Shown: positions 35,145 to 43,759 of the stretch, in pieces
Numbering within the stretch: the first letter of the stretch is position 1
Layout of the letters: each line of letters opens with the position of its first letter
Assembly (NCBI RefSeq): GCF_002019855.1
Contig: NZ_CM007717.1
Location: 7,945,750-8,009,749, forward strand
Origin: Streptomyces antibioticus
Lineage (GTDB): Bacteria > Actinomycetota > Actinomycetes > Streptomycetales > Streptomycetaceae
DNA length: 64,000 nucleotides
Reading direction: 5' to 3'
Made by a program: the position numbers and the translations under genes
The notes under the pieces: generated by a model
The model's input: the letters and a program-made list of their open reading frames with translations, nothing else
The model's database searches: none
What the model was told of the DNA's origin: nothing

Positions 35145-36904
35145 CGGGCCGGCTCCTCACGGTGCCGGGACTCGGCGGCCTTCGCGCCGTGCCGTACGGG
35201 GCTCTTCCCGCCCCCCGACACCCCGGGCGGCAGGACCCCGGCCAGTTCCAGATGCTCACGGGCGCCCCGGATCGCCTCCGGCGTCGTCGCGTACTCCCGG
35301 CCGTCGCGCCGCAGCAGCTCCAGCGCGCCGACGGACTCCAGGACCTGGAGCTGGTCGGGGCGGATCCCGGAGGCCAGCACCACGATGCCGCGCCGCCGCA
35401 GCTTCTCCACCGCGTCCTTGAGCACCAGGGCGCCGGTGGCGTCCATGGTCGACACCCGCGACATCCGCAGGATGACCACCCGCACGTCCGCGACCTCGGT
35501 GAGTTCCAGCAGGAAGCGGTGGGCGGCGGCGAAGAACAGCGGGCCGTCGATGCGGTAGGCGACGATGTGCTCCGCGAGCAGGGCGTGCTCCTCGGCGCTG
35601 TGGTCGCCGCGATCCAGCGGCACCTGATCGAGCCGGGCCTGCCGGGCGACCGCCCGCAGCGCCAGGACGCCCGCCACGACCAGGCCGATGATCACGGCGT
35701 AGACCAGGTCCAGGGCGAGGGTGGCGACCGCGGTGAGGACGAGGACCAGCGCGTCGGAGCGGGTGGCCCGGGCCATCGCCCGCAGCGAGCCCACCTCGAC
35801 CATCCGCACCGCGGTGGCCAGCAGCACGCCCGCGAGCGCGGCCAGCGGGATCTTCGACACCAGGGGCGCGGCGGCGAAGACGATCGCGGCGAGCACCGCG
35901 GCGTGCGTGAGGGCGGCGAGCCGGGAGGACGCGCCGGTGCGGACGTTGACGGCGGTGCGCGCGATGGCGCCGGTCGCGGGGACGCCTCCGAAGAGCGGGG
36001 CGGCGATGTTGGCCAGGCCCTGGCCGAACAGCTCCCGGTCCGGATCGTGCTTGCGGCCGACGGTCATGCCGTCGGCGACCGACGCCGACAGCAGGGACTC
36101 CAGGGCGGCGAGCGCGGCGACCGCGACGGCCGGGGCGAGCAGGGAGCCCAGCGCGCCCAGGTCGAGGAAGCCCAGGGAGGGGGCGGGCAGCCCGGAGGGG
36201 AGGTCCCCGATCGGGGCGGCCCCGTCCAGGCCCGCGAGCTGGGTCACCAGGGTCGCGGCGATCACGGCGACGATGGAGAAGGGGATCGTGGGCCGCCACC
36301 GGGCGCCGGCCAGCATGACCGCCGCCACGGACACCGCGAGCGCGACGGCCGTCCAGTTCGGGTGCCCGGAGAACTCCTCGGCCGCGTGCCAGGCCACCAC
36401 CAGCACCCGGTCGCCCTCGGGCTTGTCCACCCCGAGCGCGCCGGGGATCTGCTGAAGGCCGATCACACAGGCGATACCGAGACTGAAGCCCTCGACGACG
36501 GGCGCCGGGACGTACCGCATGTACTTGCCCGCCCGCAGCACGGCGAGCGCGACGAGCATGATCCCGGCCAGCAGGCCGACGGTGAGGACGCCGGTCGGAC
36601 CGTACTCGGCGACGATCGGGACCAGGACCACCGTCATCGCGCCGGTCGGCCCGGACACCTGGAAGTTCGAGCCGCCGAAGACCGCGGCGAGGGCCCCGGC
36701 GACGACCGCGGTGGCAAGACCCGCCTCCGCGCCGAGACCGGAGGAGACCCCGAAGCCGAGCGCGAGCGGCAGCGCCACGATCGCCACGGTCAGCCCCGCG
36801 AGCAGGTCGCGGCGCGGATCACGGCGTACATCGGCCAGATCGTCGCGGCCCGGCAGCAGGGCGGAGACCCGGGCCCAGTACCGGCCGGTCGCTGTCGTCG
36901 TCAT
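35141..36904 (-). CDS. SulP-family inorganic anion transporter with STAS domain
   Basis: Anion transporter of 587 residues: about 10-12 TM helices from residue 32 on, then a cytoplasmic STAS domain (about 440-550). Signatures include FGGSNFQVSGPTGAMT near the start and VPATGAIARTAVNVRTGASS later. The STAS region has VVILRMSRVSTMDATGALVL. The family moves sulfate, bicarbonate or other anions. The operon has other STAS and kinase-like proteins and is preceded by two ArsR-type palindromes. ATG 36904 gives the usual cytosolic N terminus. First gene of a coupled four-gene operon. Confidence 0.9.
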   Translation of the reverse strand: MTTTATGRYWARVSALLPGRDDLADVRRDPRRDLLAGLTVAIVALPLALGFGVSSGLGAEAGLATAVVAGALAAVFGGSNFQVSGPTGAMTVVLVPIVAEYGPTGVLTVGLLAGIMLVALAVLRAGKYMRYVPAPVVEGFSLGIACVIGLQQIPGALGVDKPEGDRVLVVAWHAAEEFSGHPNWTAVALAVSVAAVMLAGARWRPTIPFSIVAVIAATLVTQLAGLDGAAPIGDLPSGLPAPSLGFLDLGALGSLLAPAVAVAALAALESLLSASVADGMTVGRKHDPDRELFGQGLANIAAPLFGGVPATGAIARTAVNVRTGASSRLAALTHAAVLAAIVFAAAPLVSKIPLAALAGVLLATAVRMVEVGSLRAMARATRSDALVLVLTAVATLALDLVYAVIIGLVVAGVLALRAVARQARLDQVPLDRGDHSAEEHALLAEHIVAYRIDGPLFFAAAHRFLLELTEVADVRVVILRMSRVSTMDATGALVLKDAVEKLRRRGIVVLASGIRPDQLQVLESVGALELLRRDGREYATTPEAIRGAREHLELAGVLPPGVSGGGKSPVRHGAKAAESRHREEPAR

Positions 36905-36984
36905 CGGGCGGTGACCTCGACTTCCCTGGCAGACGCCGCATGCCGGCTCAACGGCTGCGACAGCCGACTACAGCATCTGCTCAA

Positions 36985-37000
36985 TTGCGAAAATTGGCAA
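36985..37000. promoter_or_regulatory. TTGC-N8-GCAA palindrome upstream of SulP
   Basis: TTGCGAAAATTGGCAA, 81 bp upstream of the SulP ATG. It shares half-sites and spacing with 33767-33782 before the ArsR gene. Likely operator for that repressor. Confidence 0.7.
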
Positions 37001-37157
37001 TTCATCATTCCGGCGGAGCGCGACGGGACGCGATCGGGAGTGATCAGGCGCGGCGGGTCCGGAGACGGATGGTGAGTGCTCGCGCCCTGCGTCAGGGCAA
37101 GGCGCGAGGCTGTGCCCGCGGCTACCTACGGACACAGCCATCACAGCATCTAAGCAA

Positions 37158-37173
37158 TTGCGAAAATAAGCAA
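37158..37173. promoter_or_regulatory. second TTGC-N8-GCAA palindrome upstream of SulP
   Basis: TTGCGAAAATAAGCAA, 173 bp upstream of the first SulP site. The upstream-side flank, ACAGCATCT, is also repeated before site 36985, showing a duplicated block. It lies immediately downstream of the PhnA-like gene's stop. Confidence 0.65.
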
Positions 37174-37217
37174 CTCTGCATGCTGCTGCCCCCAGGGAAA
37201 CCCGCGCGCGGGGCGCG

Positions 37218-37580
37218 TCAGGCCTTCTTGACCACGCTCGACTTGAGCTGCATCGCCCCGAACCCGTCGACCTTGCAGTCGATGTCGTGTCCGTCCACGC
37301 CGTCGACGAGGCGGATCCCGCGCACCTTGGTGCCGGCCTTGATCCCGGAGGGGCTGCCCTTGACCTTGAGCGCCTTGACGACGACCACGGAATCGCCGTC
37401 CCGCAGGACATTGCCGACGGCGTCCTTCACGACGCGCTCGGCGGGACCGGCGGCCTCGGCGTCCGCGCCGGTCTCGGCGGGCACCCATTCGTGGCCGCAC
37501 TCCGGGCAGACCACGAGGGCGTTCATCTCGTACGTGTACTCGCAGGAGCACTTCGGACAGGGGGGAAGGTTCTCGATCAT
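37218..37580 (-). CDS. PhnA/YjdM-type zinc-ribbon protein
   Basis: A 120-residue protein matching the PhnA (YjdM) family. A zinc ribbon at the N terminus has CPKC near residue 8 and CPECGHEW near 25. The conserved C-terminal barrel has VKDAVGNVLRDGDSVVVVKALKVKGS in two segments, and RGIRLVDGVDGHDIDCKVDGFGAMQLKS (pieces) as in other members. The family's role in phosphonate metabolism is not established. It is transcribed towards the SulP operon but separated by two palindromic operators. The length is that of the family. Confidence 0.88.
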   Translation of the reverse strand: MIENLPPCPKCSCEYTYEMNALVVCPECGHEWVPAETGADAEAAGPAERVVKDAVGNVLRDGDSVVVVKALKVKGSPSGIKAGTKVRGIRLVDGVDGHDIDCKVDGFGAMQLKSSVVKKA

Positions 37581-37637
37581 CCCGCCAGCGTAGCCGTCAC
37601 ACGGGCCCCGCCGTCCGGTCCGGCCGTCCGGTCCCCG

Positions 37638-38309
37638 TCACCCGCGTTCCAGCAGGCGGGCCGCCTCGCGCAGGACGTCCGTGATCTCCGCGCGGGCCGT
37701 GGGCCGGGAGGCGAAGACGCGGGGGCTGGGGTGCCAGGTCTCCAGGGTGTGCACCTCGGGCGCGTACCTCTCCCGGTAGACCGCCCAGCCGGCCTGCGCC
37801 TTGCGGCCCATGGCGACGACCACCTCCAGCGCGGGCAGCATGCCGATCACCTCGTGGAGGAAGGGCGCCGCGCGCTGTATCTCCGAGCGCCCCGGCGCGG
37901 CGATGCGGTCCGCCGTGCCCAGGTACCACGGCACGACGTTCCAGTGCACGGACTCCCGGTAGTCGAGCCCGGTCTCGGCGCGCAGGGTCCAGCAGTTCTG
38001 GGCCGTCGGGTCGTCGTTGTCGACGGAGATGATGCCGCTGCCGGTGCGGCGCAACTCGGCCTCCGCGCCCATGGACTTGCGCCCCGGGGCCTCCAGGAGG
38101 AACAGACTGCGGGCCGCGACACCACCGGACGCGGGGTCGAACCACGGCACGGACTCGCCGTCGCCGAGCCGGACGCGCAGCTTCTCCACCCAGTCGTTGA
38201 GGGGACGCACCCTCGGCTCGGTCCGCACCGCGCCCAGCCGGGCGGTCAGGGCTTCGGGGTCACGCAGGGCGCGGGGCGCCGGGGAACGGAAGGGATCACG
38301 GGACGACAT
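37638..38309 (-). CDS. uracil-DNA glycosylase-superfamily protein
   Basis: A 223-residue protein of the uracil-DNA glycosylase superfamily. Clear segments: RSLFLLEAPGRKSMGAEAELRRTG (start and middle), then VHWNVVPWYLGTADR, VVVAMGRKAQ and TLETWHPSPRVFAS, where HPSP is the late catalytic motif. Probably removes damaged bases, but some family members bind DNA without activity. ATG 38309 is the best start. Divergent from the NB-ARC gene across 200 bp. Confidence 0.78.
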   Translation of the reverse strand: MSSRDPFRSPAPRALRDPEALTARLGAVRTEPRVRPLNDWVEKLRVRLGDGESVPWFDPASGGVAARSLFLLEAPGRKSMGAEAELRRTGSGIISVDNDDPTAQNCWTLRAETGLDYRESVHWNVVPWYLGTADRIAAPGRSEIQRAAPFLHEVIGMLPALEVVVAMGRKAQAGWAVYRERYAPEVHTLETWHPSPRVFASRPTARAEITDVLREAARLLERG

Positions 38310-38509
38310 GCGCGCAGTGTGCCACCCATTCAGGTGTTCGAGGCATCCCCCGTCGGGTGTGATCCGGCGAAGAAGAGCGCGACCTTGCCGAGAGTGACGC
38401 GTTGGGGATGGTGTGACGCCGTTGCAGTGACGGTTCTGCACTCGGGTCGCCTACCCCGGGCCGCGGCGCCACCCCAACGGGTGTCCGAATCTCGGGGAAG
38501 GGTGCGAAC

Positions 38510-40468
38510 GTGTGGAAGTGTGTCGCCGGCGCGCCGGTGGCGCCGGCGTACGGCGGTGAGCCGGTCGGGGGACTGGTCGGCCGGGAGACGGAGTCGGCCG
38601 CGCTGTGGGACCTGCTCGCGGGACACCATCTGGTGACGGTCACCGGCCGGGCGGGCGTGGGCAAGAGCCGCCTGGCCGCCACGGCCGCCCGGCGGGCGAA
38701 CGGCCCGTGGCGCCGCGTGGTCCATGTCCGCTGGCAGGACAACGAGTTCGCGAACGGCCCGGGCAACGGGCTGTTCCATGGGCCGGGGAACGGACCGGGC
38801 GCCGCCGGGACTTCGGACGCGTACGACGGACCGGACGCGCCGGGTGCGCTGGCCGCGGCCGTGCACCGGGCGCTGACCGGCAGACGCCCCCGCCCCGGCG
38901 AGGCGGGCACCGCAGGACTGGCGCGCCTGCTGCCGCCCGTGGGCGGGCTGCTGTTCCTCGACGACGTCGATCCCGTCCAGCACGAATGCATGGGGCTCGT
39001 GCAGCGGCTGCTGGTGGCCGTGCCCGGACTGCGGGTCCTGGTGACCTCGCGGCGCGCGCTCGGCCTCGGTGAGGAACAGGTCCTGGTGGTACCGCCGTTG
39101 ACCACCAGCGCCCCGGAGGACGGCAACGGCCATGCCGCGGCCGTGGAGTTGTTCCTCCGGCGGGCACGCGCGGTGGTGGAGGGGTTCCGCCCCGGCGCGG
39201 AGGGCGTGCGGGCGGTCGAGGCCATCTGCCGTTCCCTGGAAGGCGTTCCGCACGCCATCGAGCTGGCCGCCGAACAGGTGGCACGTCAGCCGGTGGCCGA
39301 ACTCGCGGACGTACTGGAACGCCACCAGTGCTGGCTGCGCAGCGAACGGCCCCTGCTGCGCCGCCATCGCTCGCTGCGCGACACCGTCGGCACCAGCTAC
39401 GCGCTGTCCGAACGCGAGGCCCGCATCGTGTGGGGCAGGGCCAGCGCGCTGGCCGGGGCCTTCGACGAGTCGACCGCCGTGTTCCTGTGCGCCGGCGGCA
39501 CCGTCGCACCGCACGCGGTGCCCTCGCTGCTGGCCCGGCTGGCCGCCATCCACGTCCTGGAGCCGGTACGGGAACCGGGAGGACCCCGCCCGCCCCGCTA
39601 CCGGATGACGCGTGCCGCCCAGGACTTCGGGCATGAACGGCTGCGCGAGGCAGGTGAGTTGGAGGCGGCGTTGGAGCGTCGCGCGTCCCGCTGCCGGCAG
39701 TTGACGGCCGTCGCACAGCATCTGTGGACCTCCGGCTGCGAGTCGCAGGCCGTCCGTCTGGTGCACGAGGAGCAGGAGGAGGTCACGGCCCTTCTGCGGG
39801 TGGCCGTCCACCGCGCGGTCCACGCGGAGACGGCTCTGGAGACGGTGACCGGCCTGTGGTTCTGGTGGGTCGTCCACGGCCACGCCCGCGAGGGCCTCGA
39901 CCTGCTCACCCGGCTCCTTCCCCTGTGCCCGGCGGACAGCGCGGCCACGGCCCCCGGGCGGTGGCTTGCGGCCTGGCTCAGCGCCGAACACGACCCCCGG
40001 ACCGCCCGGGTGCTGCTGGGCCGGGCCTGGCCGGGCGCCGTACTGGCCGGCGACGACGCCACCCTCGGCCACATCGCCCACGTCCACGGGGTGATCGCCC
40101 TGCGCGAGGGGGACGCCCGGACCGCCGCCGAGCAGTTCGCGCAGGCCGCCGCCCTCATCCCGCCGCACACCCCCAACGGCCCCTCGGCGGCGGTGAGTCT
40201 GGCCGCCCAGGCCCTCGCCGAAGCCTCCTTCGCACCCGGCGCCGCCCGCCGCAGCGCCCACCGTGCCCTGGCCGGCCCCGGCGTCCGCGGCGACGCCTGG
40301 GCCACCCTCACCGCCCGCTACGTCCAGGCGCTCCTGGACCACCGCAGCGGCCGCGGTGTCCGCGCCCGCACCCGGGCCCTGCGCGCCCTCGGCGCGGTGG
40401 ACCGCGACCTCCCGGCACCGCACGGACACGCGGCCCTGTGCGCACTGGTCGCGGAGATCGGGACGTGA
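38510..40468 (+). CDS. NB-ARC-type STAND ATPase/regulator
   Basis: A 652-residue STAND ATPase resembling the NB-ARC part of AfsR-like regulators but with no visible N-terminal DNA-binding domain. Walker A is TGRAGVGKSRLA near residues 45-56 and Walker B is GLLFLDDVDP near 147. TSRRAL follows, and GVPHAIELAAE is the GLPL-type motif. The C-terminal half has alpha-helical repeats that look like TPR/winged-helix arms. GTG 38510 has GGGGAAGGG upstream. The stop lies inside a 21-bp tandem repeat. Its signalling target is unknown. Confidence 0.82.
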   Translation: MWKCVAGAPVAPAYGGEPVGGLVGRETESAALWDLLAGHHLVTVTGRAGVGKSRLAATAARRANGPWRRVVHVRWQDNEFANGPGNGLFHGPGNGPGAAGTSDAYDGPDAPGALAAAVHRALTGRRPRPGEAGTAGLARLLPPVGGLLFLDDVDPVQHECMGLVQRLLVAVPGLRVLVTSRRALGLGEEQVLVVPPLTTSAPEDGNGHAAAVELFLRRARAVVEGFRPGAEGVRAVEAICRSLEGVPHAIELAAEQVARQPVAELADVLERHQCWLRSERPLLRRHRSLRDTVGTSYALSEREARIVWGRASALAGAFDESTAVFLCAGGTVAPHAVPSLLARLAAIHVLEPVREPGGPRPPRYRMTRAAQDFGHERLREAGELEAALERRASRCRQLTAVAQHLWTSGCESQAVRLVHEEQEEVTALLRVAVHRAVHAETALETVTGLWFWWVVHGHAREGLDLLTRLLPLCPADSAATAPGRWLAAWLSAEHDPRTARVLLGRAWPGAVLAGDDATLGHIAHVHGVIALREGDARTAAEQFAQAAALIPPHTPNGPSAAVSLAAQALAEASFAPGAARRSAHRALAGPGVRGDAWATLTARYVQALLDHRSGRGVRARTRALRALGAVDRDLPAPHGHAALCALVAEIGT

Positions 40469-40533
40469 AGCGCGGAGACCGGGACGTGAAGCGCGGAGAC
40501 CGGGACGTGAAGCGCGGAGACCGGGATGTGATC
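40450..40533. repeat. four tandem 21-bp repeats at the 3' end of the NB-ARC gene
   Basis: The unit CGCGGAGACCGGGACGTGAAG is repeated at 40450, 40471, 40492 and 40513 (84 bp). The first and last copies differ slightly. The NB-ARC stop codon (40466-40468) falls in the first unit. The copies are perfect enough to be recent expansions (minisatellite). Confidence 0.85.
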
Positions 40534-40711
40534 CGCGGTTGCCGTCACCCGGCACGAAGGCGGTGTCAACTTTGCCGGGGTTCGGCAATGCGCCGTCCGG
40601 CATGGGCAGTTCAAGATGGAGGGGCGGAACACGGGGAGCTGTCCCGGTGCCCGGCCCCGGCAACGGGGAGGGCACCGGGGCGCGAGGACTGAGCGAGTCG
40701 GGGGTGAGGAC

Positions 40712-41347
40712 GTGAGGCAGGCAGTCATCGACGCCGCCGTGCGGTTTCCCGACGTGATCTGGACCTCGGCCCTGGTCGTCGCCCTCGGCTTCTGGCTGCT
40801 GGTCCTGCTGGGCCTGGCCGGCGCCCGTGACTTCGACGCCGACGCCCCGGGCCTGGCCCGGTCGTCGCGCGGGGTGCCGGTCGCCGTCCTGGCCTCCGCC
40901 GTGATCGCACACGCCTGGTTCCTCGGACTCACCGGGTCGGTCCTGCTGGACCGGCTCCGGCTGACCGGTTCGGCCGAGGCCGCGGCCCGGGTCGCGCTGC
41001 TCGCCCTGTCCGCCCTCCTCGCCCTGACCACGACCTGGTGGTGCGTGGTCACACTGGCCGGGCTGCGGTCCGCCCGGTCTGCCCGGTCCGCCCGCACCGG
41101 GCCGCGCCGACGGGACCCCGCGGACGGGACGCCGTACGACCCCGGCAGTCGCCCCGGCAATGGCCCGACGGCCGACCACGGCCCGACGGGTGCCCGCGAT
41201 CTGGCCACTGCCCGCAGCCGGACCGCTGCCCGGGGCCGGACGACCGCCCGCGATCGGACCGTGGTGCGCGGCGGGGCTCCGGCCCCTGGCCAGGCCCCCG
41301 TCTGCGACCGGACCGCCGTCCGGCGACGGTCCGACCGGGCGGCCTGA
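40712..41347 (+). CDS. membrane protein with Arg-rich tail, upstream of flotillin
   Basis: About 211 residues. Three hydrophobic helices in the first 130 residues: WTSALVVALGFWLLVLLGLAG, VPVAVLASAVIAHAWFLGLTG and ARVALLALSALLALTTTWW. These are followed by a long Arg/Thr/Pro-rich tail. No known domain is visible. It precedes a YqiK-type flotillin, whose partner in other bacteria (YqiJ) is also a membrane protein, so it may be a positional analogue. GTG 40712 follows GGTGAGGAC. Confidence in the tail is lower because of its low complexity. Confidence 0.6.
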   Translation: MRQAVIDAAVRFPDVIWTSALVVALGFWLLVLLGLAGARDFDADAPGLARSSRGVPVAVLASAVIAHAWFLGLTGSVLLDRLRLTGSAEAAARVALLALSALLALTTTWWCVVTLAGLRSARSARSARTGPRRRDPADGTPYDPGSRPGNGPTADHGPTGARDLATARSRTAARGRTTARDRTVVRGGAPAPGQAPVCDRTAVRRRSDRAA

Positions 41348-41609
41348 ACCGCCGGCGGCCGCGCGCGGACGCGGTGGCCCGATCACCGCTCGACCGTCGC
41401 CCGAAAGCCGCTCCACAACAGCCCGCCCGCCCGCGATCCGGCCGGTGGCCCGAACCACCGTGCCCCGCGACCGCACGGCGCGACCGGCCGCCCCGGGTGA
41501 CCGCACCGGGCGACCGACCCTGACCGACGTCCCGCCGCCCGCATCCGACGCGGGCCGCTCCGCCTCGCCGCGCGAGGCGTCAACTCCACCCAGACGTGAA
41601 GGACTTCCC

Positions 41610-43682
41610 ATGGATTCCATGACCATGGGCCTCGGCGTGCTTGTCGTCGTGTGCCTCCTCATCGCCACCGCCGTGCTGTTCGTCGTCTCCCGGCTGTTCC
41701 GCAAGGTCGAACAGGGCAAGGCGCTGATCGTCTCCAAGACGCGCAAGGTCGATGTGACCTTCACCGGCCAGGTCGTGCTGCCCGTGCTGCACAAGGCCGA
41801 GGTGATGGACATCTCGGTGAAGACCATCGAGATCACCCGGGCCGGCAAGGAAGGGCTGATCTGCCAGGACAACATCCGCGCCGACATCCGGATCTCGTTC
41901 TTCGTGAAGGTCAACAAGACCGTCGAGGACGTCATCCGGGTCGCCCAGGCCGTCGGCACCGCCCGCGCCAGCGACCAGCGGACACTTCAGGAGCTGTTCC
42001 ACGCGAAGTTCTCCGAGGCGCTGAAGACCGTCGGCAAGCAACTGGACTTCACCGACCTCTACACCAAGCGCGAGGAACTGCGGTACCGGATCATCGAGGT
42101 CATCGGCGTCGATCTGAACGGCTACCACCTGGAGGACGCGGCGATCGACTATCTGGAGCAGACGCCGCTGACCCAGCTCGACCCGGCCAACGTCCTCGAC
42201 GCCCAGGGCATCCGCAAGATCACCGAGCTGACGGCCGTCGAGCACGTCCGCACCAACGAGGCGCAGCGCACCGAGGAGAAGGAGATCACCCGGCAGAACG
42301 TCGACGCGCGGGAGGCGATCCTGGAGCTGGAGCGCCGTCAGGCGGACGCGGAGATCAAGCAGCGGCGCGAGATCGAGACCGTGCGGGCCCGCGAGGAGGC
42401 CGAGACGGCACGGGTGGTGGAGGAGGAGCGGCTGCGCGCGCAGGGCGCCTTCCTGAAGACGGAGGAGCAGCTCGGCGTCCAGCGCGAGAACCAGGCCCGT
42501 GAGGTCGCCGTCGCGCAGAAGAACCGCGAGCGGGTCATCGCCGTGGAGAACGAGCGCATCGAGAAGGACCGGATGCTGGAGGCCATCGCGCGGGAGCGGG
42601 AGACCCAGTTGACCCGGATCGCCGCCGAGAAGGAGGTCGAGGCGGAGAAGCGGGACATCGCCGAGGTCATCCGGGAGCGGATCGCCGTGGACCGTACGGT
42701 CGCCGAGCAGGAGGAGGCCATCAAGCGGCTGCGCTCGGTCGAGGAGGCGGAGCGGCAGCGGCAGGCCGTGATCATCGCCGCCGAGGCGGAGGCGCAGGAG
42801 AAACTGGTCAAGGACATCAAGGCCGCCGAGGCCGGAGAGCAGGCCGCGGTGCACCGTGCCGCCGAGGAACTCACCCTCGCCGAGGCCCGGTTGAAGAGCG
42901 CCGACCTCGACGCGCAGGCCAAGCTGCGGCTCGCGGAGGGCATCCAGGCCGAGACCGCCGCCGAGGGGCTCGCGGCCGTCCAGGTCCGCGACAAGGAGGC
43001 CGAGGTCATCGAGAAGGTCGGCCGTGCCGAGGCGGAGGCGACCGAGGCCCGGCTGCGCGCCGAGGGCGAGGGCACCCGCGCCAAGGCGCTGGCCGAGGCC
43101 ACCGCCATCTCCGAGAAGCTCAAGGCGGAGGCGGAGGGCCTGAGTCAGAAGGCCGTCGCGATGGCCGCGCTCGACGAGGCGTCCCGCGGGCACGAGGAGT
43201 ACCGGCTGCGGCTCGCCGCCGAGAAGGAGATCCGGCTCGCCGGACTGGACGTGCAGCGGCAGGTCGCCGAGGCGCAGGCCACGGTGCTCGCCACCGGTCT
43301 GGAGAACGCCGACATCAACATCGTCGGCGGGGAGTCCGTCTTCCTCGACCGCCTCGTCTCCTCGATCTCGCTCGGCCGGGGCATCGACGGGTTCGTGCAG
43401 CACTCGCAGACGGCGCAGGCCCTCGGCCGGCCGTGGCTGGACGGCACCTCGGACTTCACCGAGGACCTCGGCCGCGTCCTCGGCCCGGTCTCCACGGCGG
43501 ACGTGCAGAACCTCACCGTGTCCGCGCTGCTGATGAAGCTGATGAAGACCGGCGGCGCCGACTCCCACGCCCTGGAGCAACTGCTCGGCAGGGCCGGTGA
43601 ACTGGGGATCGCCGACACCTCCCTCGCCGCCCTGAACGGCAGCGCCGGGAACGGCCGCGCCAAGGGCAGCGCCGAGGTCTGA
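41610..43682 (+). CDS. flotillin-family (SPFH/YqiK-like) membrane scaffold protein
   Basis: A 690-residue flotillin. The N-terminal TM helix (MGLGVLVVVCLLIATAVLFVV) is followed by the SPFH domain (about 40-210). Then comes a long Glu/Ala/Lys/Arg coiled coil (about 215-570), and a C-terminal ordered part with NADINIVGGESVFLDRLVSS (pieces). Flotillins form membrane microdomain scaffolds; YqiK types are the long bacterial form. GAAGGA precedes ATG 41610. It is followed 77 bp later by a giant ATPase on the same strand, and preceded by a small membrane protein. Confidence 0.92.
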   Translation: MDSMTMGLGVLVVVCLLIATAVLFVVSRLFRKVEQGKALIVSKTRKVDVTFTGQVVLPVLHKAEVMDISVKTIEITRAGKEGLICQDNIRADIRISFFVKVNKTVEDVIRVAQAVGTARASDQRTLQELFHAKFSEALKTVGKQLDFTDLYTKREELRYRIIEVIGVDLNGYHLEDAAIDYLEQTPLTQLDPANVLDAQGIRKITELTAVEHVRTNEAQRTEEKEITRQNVDAREAILELERRQADAEIKQRREIETVRAREEAETARVVEEERLRAQGAFLKTEEQLGVQRENQAREVAVAQKNRERVIAVENERIEKDRMLEAIARERETQLTRIAAEKEVEAEKRDIAEVIRERIAVDRTVAEQEEAIKRLRSVEEAERQRQAVIIAAEAEAQEKLVKDIKAAEAGEQAAVHRAAEELTLAEARLKSADLDAQAKLRLAEGIQAETAAEGLAAVQVRDKEAEVIEKVGRAEAEATEARLRAEGEGTRAKALAEATAISEKLKAEAEGLSQKAVAMAALDEASRGHEEYRLRLAAEKEIRLAGLDVQRQVAEAQATVLATGLENADINIVGGESVFLDRLVSSISLGRGIDGFVQHSQTAQALGRPWLDGTSDFTEDLGRVLGPVSTADVQNLTVSALLMKLMKTGGADSHALEQLLGRAGELGIADTSLAALNGSAGNGRAKGSAEV

Positions 43683-43759
43683 CAGGCCGCGGTCCGGACC
43701 CGCCGTACGGGGGTCGGCGGCTCCGGACCGCATTTCTCTGACGTTCTGAGAGGGAACCC

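Larger units (their letters stand above)
36905..37217. other. 313-bp regulatory region with duplicated promoter element
   Basis: Between the SulP start and the PhnA-like stop. It contains two copies of a 31-bp element (36970-37000 and 37143-37173), identical at 26 positions, each with a TTGC-N8-GCAA palindrome. I found no convincing gene. A 57-codon minus-strand frame (to 36968) is weak. The repeats suggest tandem promoters for SulP or a relic of a duplicated gene. Confidence 0.6.

Noticed and set aside
36968..37140. 57-codon minus-strand frame between the PhnA-like and SulP genes as a leader or small gene
   Set aside because: No ribosome site, no recognisable motif, and its end covers the palindrome operator. 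Kept as part of the regulatory region.
40450..40533. CRISPR array
   Set aside because: The units are directly tandem with no unique spacers. No cas genes occur in the window.
38330..41959. Long minus-strand frame (about 1200 codons) across the NB-ARC to flotillin region
   Set aside because: Low-complexity Arg/Pro/Gly-rich translation antisense to well-supported genes; typical of high-GC shadow frames.
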